Part shown: one piece after another, positions 1-4,492 of the stretch
How the letters are laid out: each line of letters opens with the position of its first letter
Numbering within the stretch: position 1 is the stretch's first letter
NCBI GenBank assembly: GCA_025774865.1
Contig: JALGZO010000100.1
Span: 1-6,373, forward strand
Length of the DNA stretch: 6,373 bases
Direction: 5' to 3'
Origin: a bacterium
GTDB taxonomy: Bacteria > ARS69
Position numbers and translations under genes: made by a program
The notes under the pieces: model-generated
The model's database searches: none
What the model saw: only the letters and a program-made list of their open reading frames with translations
What the model was told of the DNA's origin: nothing

Positions 1-1
1 G

Positions 2-346
2 GATGCCCGCCGGAACCTCGAGATCGCCGTGCAGCGACTGGAGGAACAGCAGCAACAGCCGCAGGATCAGCAGCAACAGAACGACCAGGAGAACCAGGAC
101 GACCAGCAGCAGCAACCGCAGCCGCAGGATCAATCGAACGAGGACGAACAGTCGCAGCCGGAGAACAACGAGTCGCCCCAGGACCAGGAGGAACAGCCCG
201 GCCCGGAGCAGCGCCCGCCGGAGGAGCGTCTCACTCGGGAAGACGCCGAACGCCTGCTGAACGCGGTCGAATCGGACGAGCTCAAGGTCCTGCAGCAATT
301 GCTCGAGCAAGAGGAACAGTCGGGAGGGGTGTCGCTTGACTGGTAG
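2..346 (+). CDS. batC: BatC-like TPR protein, C-terminal fragment (5' end outside window)
   Basis: The reading frame is open from the left edge and ends at TAG 344-346, giving 114 visible residues. The first residues (DARRNLEIAVQRLEEQ) look like the last helix of a TPR array followed by a linker, as in BatC proteins, where the TPR is followed by a long glutamine-rich tail. Residues 16-70 contain 24 Q and 15 D/E and no K or R, so this stretch is almost certainly disordered and acidic. It is followed by a short predicted helix (about residues 77-106, LTREDAERLLNAVESDE...) that resembles the conserved C-terminal helix of BatC/BatB-C proteins. The family is part of the Bat aerotolerance operon (BatA/B VWA proteins, BatC TPR, BatD, BatE); its biochemical role is not established. 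The stop overlaps the start of batD by 11 nt. The assignment rests on the tail pattern plus the two downstream Bat genes. The VWA part, if BatB and BatC are fused here, would lie outside the window. Confidence 0.75.
   Translation, partial: DARRNLEIAVQRLEEQQQQPQDQQQQNDQENQDDQQQQPQPQDQSNEDEQSQPENNESPQDQEEQPGPEQRPPEERLTREDAERLLNAVESDELKVLQQLLEQEEQSGGVSLDW
322..329 (+). promoter_or_regulatory. Shine-Dalgarno for batD supporting a TTG start
   Basis: GGGAGGGG ends 6 nt before TTG 336-338. The alternative GTG starts at 351 and 354 have no purine-rich element at a sensible distance, so this site favours TTG. The site lies inside the last codons of the upstream batC-like gene, consistent with translational coupling. 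Confidence 0.6.
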
Positions 347-2174
347 CCGAGTGGTGACCGGGCCGGTCCTCGCTCTCGCGATGGGTTCGGCAGTCGGGTT
401 GACGGGAGCAGCGCCCGCGTCGGCGTACGAAGTGGTGATGTCGCTGTCGCGGCCGCAGGTGTCCGTCGGTGAGCAGTTCACGCTGACGGTCGAAGTTCGA
501 CACGACGGCGTCGGCTCGGTTCCGGAACCGGAACTTCCCGAAGTAGAGAACGTACGTCTCGTGAACTCCTATTCGTCGCGCAATTTCTCGTACGTCAACG
601 GCAAGATGACCGCGAGTCTCGCGCTGCAGTACGTGATGGTGGCGGACGAGCCCGGCACGTACACCCTCGGCCCGGCGCTGGCCGGCAAGGGTGACAAACT
701 GGTGGCGAGCGACCCGGTGAAGATCGAGGTGGTGCCGGCGGGTTCGTCGGCGTCGGTGCCGAAGCGATTCGGCGACGGGGAACGGGCCGATTCTTCCGTG
801 GGGAAGGACCTGATCGTGCTCGCGAAGGTCGACGACTCCGAGCCGTGGGTGGGCCAGCAAATCACGTACACGTTCACGTTCCTGAGACGTGTTCGCATCC
901 TCGAAGGGACGCGCTACTCGCCGCCCGCGACCGTAGGTTTCTGGTCGGAGGAGCTCGATACCACGGAGCCGCGCGAGGTCATGGTGGAGGGGCAGCGCTA
1001 CATAGCGGAGCGCGTGCGGACGGCGCTCTTTCCGACGGGAGAGGGTCAGTTCACCATCGACGAGGCCGTGCTGCAGACCGCGGTCGAGGATCGACGAGGG
1101 CGCCGCCGCCGCGACCCCTTCGACATATTCAATTCCGATCCCTTCGACTTCTTCCGATCTGGCCGCGAGGTTCGACTCACGACCGACCCCATCACGGTGC
1201 ACGTGCGGTCGCTCCCCGAGAAGGGCAAGCCCGCCGGATTCTCGGGTGCGGTGGGACGGTTCCATCTGAAGGCGTCGGTCGACCGCCAGGAAGTGAAGGC
1301 GGGTGAACCGGTGAGCCTGAAGGTCGTGCTCGGGGGCGAGGGGAACGTCAAGGTGATCCCGGCCCCGGATCTCGTGAGCTTCGAGGACTTCAAGATCTAC
1401 GAATCCGAGTCGGCCGAGTCGACGTTCGTGAGAGGCGACAAGATCGTCGGCCACAAGACGTGGGAGTACGTGCTCGTGCCGACATCCGGGGGAACGATCG
1501 AAATACCCCCGATCCGCATATCCGCGTTCGATCCTTCCTCCGCGAGCTACGTCGTCCATTCGACGAAGGCGATCCCGTTGACCGTGGAGGCGACGGACCT
1601 GGACGAGGCGCTCGCCCTGGGCGGCGATCTGCAGATCGCGAAGGAGCGAGTGCGGCTCCGGCAGCGCGACATCCGGTATGTGAAGCCGTTGCCGAGCTCG
1701 CTCCGGTCGGAAGGGACGTCGCCGTACGCGCGACCGTGGTTCCTCGCGGCGCACTTCGTGCCGCTGGTGGCGGTGGCGGGATCGGTGGCTTACCGGCGGC
1801 ACCGGGACAAGCTCCGGAGCGACGTCCGTTACGCTCGGCGTCGGGGGGCGGCGCGGCTGGCGGCCAGACGAATGCACTCGGCCGGAGAGTCGCTGGCGCG
1901 CGGTGAGGTCGAGGCGTTCTACGGTGAGCTTTCGGCCGCGCTCCGCGGGTACGTCGCCGATCGGCTGCATCTCGCCGCGGCGAACTTGGAGGAGGACGTG
2001 GTTCGCTCGGAACTCGACCAGCTCGGGCTTCCGGCCGAAGACGTCGCGGAGTTCTTCGAGATCCTGACGACATGCGACTCCGCCCGGTTCTCGCCGCTCG
2101 GGCTCGATCCGGATCGCGCCGCCGAGGTGGCGGGCCGAGCGCGGGACTGGGTCACGAGGGGGGAGAGGAAATGA
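336..2174 (+). CDS. batD: BatD-family membrane-anchored protein
   Basis: This 612-residue protein starts at TTG 336, chosen for its Shine-Dalgarno and because it gives a signal peptide: hydrophobic residues about 10-24, then a PASA-Y cleavage site after residue 30. Three beta-rich, Ig-like segments follow. Domain 1 (about 31-133) has the 'VSVGEQFTLTVEV' pattern. Domain 2 (about 155-293) has 'VGQQITYTFTFLRRV', 'GFWSEEL' and, near its end, the RRRRDPFD..NSDPFDFFRS stretch that recurs in BatD proteins. Domain 3 (about 309-421) has the 'GNVKVIPAPDL', 'KTWEYVLVPTSGGTIEIPPI' and 'FDPSSASYVV' signatures. One TM helix lies at about 468-486, followed by RR-HRDK and a helical cytoplasmic domain of about 125 residues. 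The bulk is therefore outside the cytoplasmic membrane with the C-terminus inside. The family belongs to the Bat operon, linked to oxygen tolerance or stress in some bacteria, and its molecular function is unknown. It overlaps batE by 4 nt (ATGA). Confidence 0.88.
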   Translation: MTGSRVVTGPVLALAMGSAVGLTGAAPASAYEVVMSLSRPQVSVGEQFTLTVEVRHDGVGSVPEPELPEVENVRLVNSYSSRNFSYVNGKMTASLALQYVMVADEPGTYTLGPALAGKGDKLVASDPVKIEVVPAGSSASVPKRFGDGERADSSVGKDLIVLAKVDDSEPWVGQQITYTFTFLRRVRILEGTRYSPPATVGFWSEELDTTEPREVMVEGQRYIAERVRTALFPTGEGQFTIDEAVLQTAVEDRRGRRRRDPFDIFNSDPFDFFRSGREVRLTTDPITVHVRSLPEKGKPAGFSGAVGRFHLKASVDRQEVKAGEPVSLKVVLGGEGNVKVIPAPDLVSFEDFKIYESESAESTFVRGDKIVGHKTWEYVLVPTSGGTIEIPPIRISAFDPSSASYVVHSTKAIPLTVEATDLDEALALGGDLQIAKERVRLRQRDIRYVKPLPSSLRSEGTSPYARPWFLAAHFVPLVAVAGSVAYRRHRDKLRSDVRYARRRGAARLAARRMHSAGESLARGEVEAFYGELSAALRGYVADRLHLAAANLEEDVVRSELDQLGLPAEDVAEFFEILTTCDSARFSPLGLDPDRAAEVAGRARDWVTRGERK

Positions 2175-2941
2175 GGTCCGCCTTCCTCTGGAGTTCGCTC
2201 GGCGCGATCGTCGTGCTCGTCGCCGCATCGACCCCGGCGCGTGCCGCGTCCGAGTCCGCGCACAGCCTCTACGAACGGGGCCTGTCTCTGTACGGGGACG
2301 GCAACTACGAAGGAGCGGTGGACGCTTTCTCCGAGGTTCTCGCGGCGGGCGTGGACGACGCGGCCGTCCACTACAACCTCGCGAACTCCTACTTCAAGTC
2401 GGGCCGGCTCGGGTTCGCGATCTACCATTATCGTCGGGCCCACGCGCTCGCGCCGCGTGACCATGACATCGCAGCGAACCTCGAGTACGCTCGGTTCCTC
2501 GCCCTCGACTCGGTCGAAGAGGAGGGGGCTCGGACCGACCTTCGGGTCGAGGGCTGGCTGGACCGGATCACGTCTGAGGAGGTTTTCCGGATCTCGGTGG
2601 CCCTCTGGATCCTCGCGGCCGCGGCGGCTATTTTTTGGCAGATTCTGGCTCAAGGTGGGCTGTTTTGGCGCCGATCGGTCATGGTGTTGGCGATTCTGTG
2701 GGCGATATCTTTCGCCGGCGCCTGGGCGGTGGACCACCGAGCGTCTCGCAGCAACGAGGCGGTCGTGCTTCCCCGCGAAGCCGAGGTTCGGAGCGGTCCG
2801 GGAGACGCCTTCGGTACAGCCTTCGTCCTGCACGAAGGGGCGGAAGTGGTGGTCGAAGGGGAACGCGGATCGTGGACCGAGATCTCGCTCCCGGGCGAGT
2901 TGCGCGGGTGGATTTCGTCCGACTGGATCGCAAGGCTCTGA
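2171..2941 (+). CDS. batE: BatE-like TPR/SH3 membrane protein
   Basis: This is a 256-residue protein. I chose ATG 2171 because it overlaps the batD stop as ATGA, follows the purine-rich GAGGGGGGAGAGG at 2156-2168, and begins a clear signal peptide (hydrophobic about 5-19, ARA cleavage after residue 25). In-frame codons upstream would only extend into batD. Domains in order: two TPR-like motifs (about 30-107, with 'YERGLSLYGDGNYEGAVDAF' and 'AVHYNLANSYFKSGRLGFAI'); a linker; two TM helices (about 138-159 and 168-187); and a C-terminal bacterial SH3-like domain (about 195-256) with 'VRSGPGDAF', 'GAEVVVEGERGSWTEI' and 'GWISSDWI'. This TPR-TM-TM-SH3 order is the usual BatE architecture. With a cleaved signal and two TM helices, both TPR and SH3 parts would face the periplasm. 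The TPRs probably dock a partner in the Bat complex and the SH3 may contact peptidoglycan or protein; both roles are inferred. Confidence 0.85.
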   Translation: MRSAFLWSSLGAIVVLVAASTPARAASESAHSLYERGLSLYGDGNYEGAVDAFSEVLAAGVDDAAVHYNLANSYFKSGRLGFAIYHYRRAHALAPRDHDIAANLEYARFLALDSVEEEGARTDLRVEGWLDRITSEEVFRISVALWILAAAAAIFWQILAQGGLFWRRSVMVLAILWAISFAGAWAVDHRASRSNEAVVLPREAEVRSGPGDAFGTAFVLHEGAEVVVEGERGSWTEISLPGELRGWISSDWIARL

Positions 2942-2946
2942 ACCCC

Positions 2947-2960
2947 CCTCTTTGGAGAGG
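2947..2960 (+). promoter_or_regulatory. Short hairpin enclosing the Shine-Dalgarno of the DUF2914 gene
   Basis: CCTCT (2947-2951) pairs perfectly with AGAGG (2956-2960) around a TTGG loop. The Shine-Dalgarno GGAGAGG (2954-2960), 4 nt before ATG 2965, lies in the loop and 3' arm. The structure begins 5 nt after the batE stop, so a ribosome finishing batE would keep it open. The stem is only 5 bp, so a regulatory role is tentative; the Shine-Dalgarno itself is convincing. Confidence 0.4.
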
Positions 2961-2964
2961 TCCG

Positions 2965-3135
2965 ATGAGACTCGATGGAAGACTCCTTTCGGTGGCGCTT
3001 GCAGTGCTCGTCCTCGTCGCCGGCGTCGCGATAGCGGAAGAGCCGGTGAAGGAAGAAGCAGCCCCGGCGGAGAAGCAGTCCGAGGAAATGGCCGAGGCGG
3101 AGGCCGCCGAGACGGCCGAGGCCCGAGTCCGATGA
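2965..3135 (+). CDS. N-terminal part of a frameshifted DUF2914 protein: signal peptide and acidic linker
   Basis: ATG 2965 follows GGAGAGG by 4 nt and opens a textbook signal peptide: R2/R6, a hydrophobic core about 7-22, and AIA cleavage after residue 24. A linker rich in Ala, Glu, Pro and Lys follows (EEPVKEEAAPAEKQ...). The frame stops at TGA 3133-3135 after only 56 residues. From about position 3122 the same Ala/Glu/Pro-rich composition continues in the +1 frame and leads without a stop into the DUF2914 domain ending at 3577. If one C of the CCC run at 3122-3124 is ignored, a single 203-residue secreted protein results (signal 1-24, linker about 25-97, DUF2914 about 98-203). I therefore read this as the 5' part of one gene rather than an independent small protein. 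The 23-nt gap after batE places it in the same operon. Confidence 0.7.
   Translation: MRLDGRLLSVALAVLVLVAGVAIAEEPVKEEAAPAEKQSEEMAEAEAAETAEARVR
3121..3125 (+). other. Apparent +1 frameshift site (extra C in CCC run)
   Basis: Frame 1 reads GAG GCC CGA GTC CGA TGA and stops. Dropping one C from CCC 3122-3124 gives GAG GCC GAG TCC GAT GAG GCC GAG, restoring the Glu/Ala-rich linker into the downstream frame. Possible causes are a sequencing or assembly indel, a real recent mutation, or programmed +1 slippage before the CGA codon. An indel is the simplest. Confidence 0.65.
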
Positions 3136-3154
3136 GGCCGAGCCATCCGAGGAG

Positions 3155-3577
3155 ATGACCGAGGCGAAGGCCGCCGAGCCCGCGAAGGCGAAGACCGCCA
3201 AGGCGAAGACGGCCAAGCCGGCCGAAAAGAAGATGTCCAAAGCGTCGGCGAAGGGTATGGCGGTCTCCCAGATCGCCATCTGCGAATCCGTGCAGGAGCG
3301 CGTCCCCGTCGGGGAATCGGACTCCTTCCCGACCGAGGTCGGCCAGCTGTGGTGCTTCACGCGGGTCCAGAACGCGGACCCCCCCACGCAGATCTTCCAC
3401 CGCTGGTACATCGGTGAGCAGCTCGTGCAAGAGATCGCGATCAACGTGAAGGGCAACCACTGGCGCTGCTGGAGCTCGAAGACGATCGATCCGAGCTGGA
3501 CAGGCGATTGCCGGGTGGAGATCCTCACGGAAGAGGGAGACGTGATCAGCACGAAGTCGTTCGTGCTGGGAGGCTGA
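3155..3577 (+). CDS. DUF2914 domain protein, C-terminal part of the frameshifted gene
   Basis: From ATG 3155 this frame gives 140 residues; the true start is probably ATG 2965, reached through the frameshift near 3122, because no Shine-Dalgarno-led start with a signal peptide exists in this frame. Residues 1-34 form a basic Lys/Ala/Thr-rich linker with repeated AKAKTA units. Residues 35-140 match the DUF2914 pattern: an 'IAICESVQERVPVG' opening, 'GQLWCFTRV', 'HRWY' (82-85), 'HWRCWSSKTI' (102-111), 'GDCRVEI', and a closing 'GDVISTKSF'. DUF2914 is a small beta-rich domain of unknown function found at the C-terminus of secreted or membrane proteins. Four cysteines (43, 67, 105, 119) lie within the domain and could form disulfides outside the cytoplasm. 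It sits 15 nt before mtnP. The domain call is from motif recall, with no search run. Confidence 0.75.
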   Translation: MTEAKAAEPAKAKTAKAKTAKPAEKKMSKASAKGMAVSQIAICESVQERVPVGESDSFPTEVGQLWCFTRVQNADPPTQIFHRWYIGEQLVQEIAINVKGNHWRCWSSKTIDPSWTGDCRVEILTEEGDVISTKSFVLGG

Positions 3578-3580
3578 TCG

Positions 3581-3587
3581 AAAGGAG
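3581..3587 (+). promoter_or_regulatory. Shine-Dalgarno for mtnP supporting a TTG start
   Basis: AAAGGAG ends 5 nt before TTG 3593. The first in-frame ATG is codon 17, beyond the conserved GGSGLY phosphate-binding loop, so TTG is the only start that keeps the N-terminal beta strand of the family. Confidence 0.7.
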
Positions 3588-3592
3588 CCTGA

Positions 3593-4453
3593 TTGGCGCG
3601 GGGCCGCATCGGGGTACTAGGGGGCAGCGGGCTCTACGAAATGGAGGGGTTCGAGGACCGGAAGGAAGAGGTCCTCGAAACCCCCTTCGGATCTCCGTCC
3701 GACGCGTTCGTCACCGGAACGCTGGAAGGGCGCGAGGTCGTTTTTTTGTCTCGGCATGGGCGGGGCCACCGCCTGAGTCCGTCGGAGATCAACTACCGCG
3801 CGAACGTCTGGGGGATGAAGAAGCTCGGGGTCGAGTTTCTCGTCGCGATCTCTGCTTGCGGCAGCCTCAAGGAGGGAATCGCCCCCGGCGACTTCGTCGT
3901 CATCGACCAGCTCATCGATCGAACGAAGAGTCGTGACGCGACGTTCTTCGAGGACGGCATCGTCGCGCACATCATGTTCGCGGACCCCATCACGGCCGAG
4001 CTCGCGGGGCCGCTCGCCGACGCGGCCGAGAAGGCCGGGACGAAGGTCCACCGCGGCGGCACCTACGTCTGCATGGAAGGCCCGGCGTTCTCCACTCGGG
4101 CCGAGAGCCAGCTCTACCGGAGCTGGGGCGCGGACGTCATCGGGATGACGAATCTCACGGAGGCGAAGCTCGCCCGGGAGGCGGAGCTCGCCTTCGCGAC
4201 GCTCGCACTCGCCACGGACTACGATTGCTGGCACGAAGAGCACGGCGACGTCAGGGTGGACGAGGTTCTCCGCGTCTTGCGGGAGAACGTCGCGAACGCG
4301 AAGGCGACCGTGCACAATCTCTGCCGCGATCTTCCCGACGATCTCGAGAGTCCGCACCGGGGCAGCTTGAGATCCGCGCTGCTCACCGCGCCGGACGCGG
4401 TGACGGAGGCGACCCGGCAGCGCCTGGAGCTTCTGGTCGGCCCGTATCTGTAG
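3593..4453 (+). CDS. mtnP: S-methyl-5'-thioadenosine phosphorylase
   Basis: This 286-residue cytosolic enzyme of the PNP/MTAP family has the usual family length. It cleaves 5'-methylthioadenosine with phosphate into adenine and 5-methylthioribose-1-phosphate, recycling the by-product of polyamine and related S-adenosylmethionine reactions. Visible motifs are the phosphate-binding GGSGLY loop (10-15), SRHGRGH (53-59), NYRANVW (67-73), ACGSL (88-92), MEGPAFSTRAES (161-172), GMTNLTEA (184-191) and ATDYDCW (207-213). In MTAP enzymes the two aspartates of ATDYDCW (here D209 and D211) recognise the 6-amino group of adenine, which favours MTA over inosine- or guanosine-type substrates. The protein resembles human MTAP closely through this region. 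The start is TTG 3593. It is the last gene of the plus-strand cluster, 15 nt after the DUF2914 frame and convergent with the next gene. No other methionine-salvage gene is in view. A T7 run at 3741-3747 is unusual for this GC-rich sequence but the frame is intact. Confidence 0.93.
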   Translation: MARGRIGVLGGSGLYEMEGFEDRKEEVLETPFGSPSDAFVTGTLEGREVVFLSRHGRGHRLSPSEINYRANVWGMKKLGVEFLVAISACGSLKEGIAPGDFVVIDQLIDRTKSRDATFFEDGIVAHIMFADPITAELAGPLADAAEKAGTKVHRGGTYVCMEGPAFSTRAESQLYRSWGADVIGMTNLTEAKLAREAELAFATLALATDYDCWHEEHGDVRVDEVLRVLRENVANAKATVHNLCRDLPDDLESPHRGSLRSALLTAPDAVTEATRQRLELLVGPYL

Positions 4454-4492
4454 CGCAGCGAGAGCGGTGAAGCTCACGGTTCAAGTGGGGGC

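Noticed and set aside
517-530. 14-bp perfect palindrome CGGTTCCGGAACCG inside batD
   Set aside because: It encodes a Pro-Glu-Pro-Glu stretch; palindromy follows from the repeated CCG/GAA codons, and it lies mid-gene with no promoter nearby.
282-2228. 648-residue open frame antisense to batD
   Set aside because: Arginine/histidine-rich composition with no domain pattern; it mirrors the codon-position GC bias of batD, which has clear family motifs on the plus strand.
1919-3460. 513-residue antisense open frame spanning batE and the DUF2914 gene
   Set aside because: Low-complexity Arg/Leu/Gly/Pro-rich shadow that crosses several well-supported plus-strand genes; no plausible start context or domain.
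3617-4477. 286-residue open frame antisense to mtnP
   Set aside because: Almost exact mirror of mtnP, a strongly conserved enzyme gene; a product of high GC at third positions.
4467-4477. Small GTGA-AGC-TCAC hairpin after mtnP
   Set aside because: Only 4 bp of stem and no T-run, too weak for a terminator.
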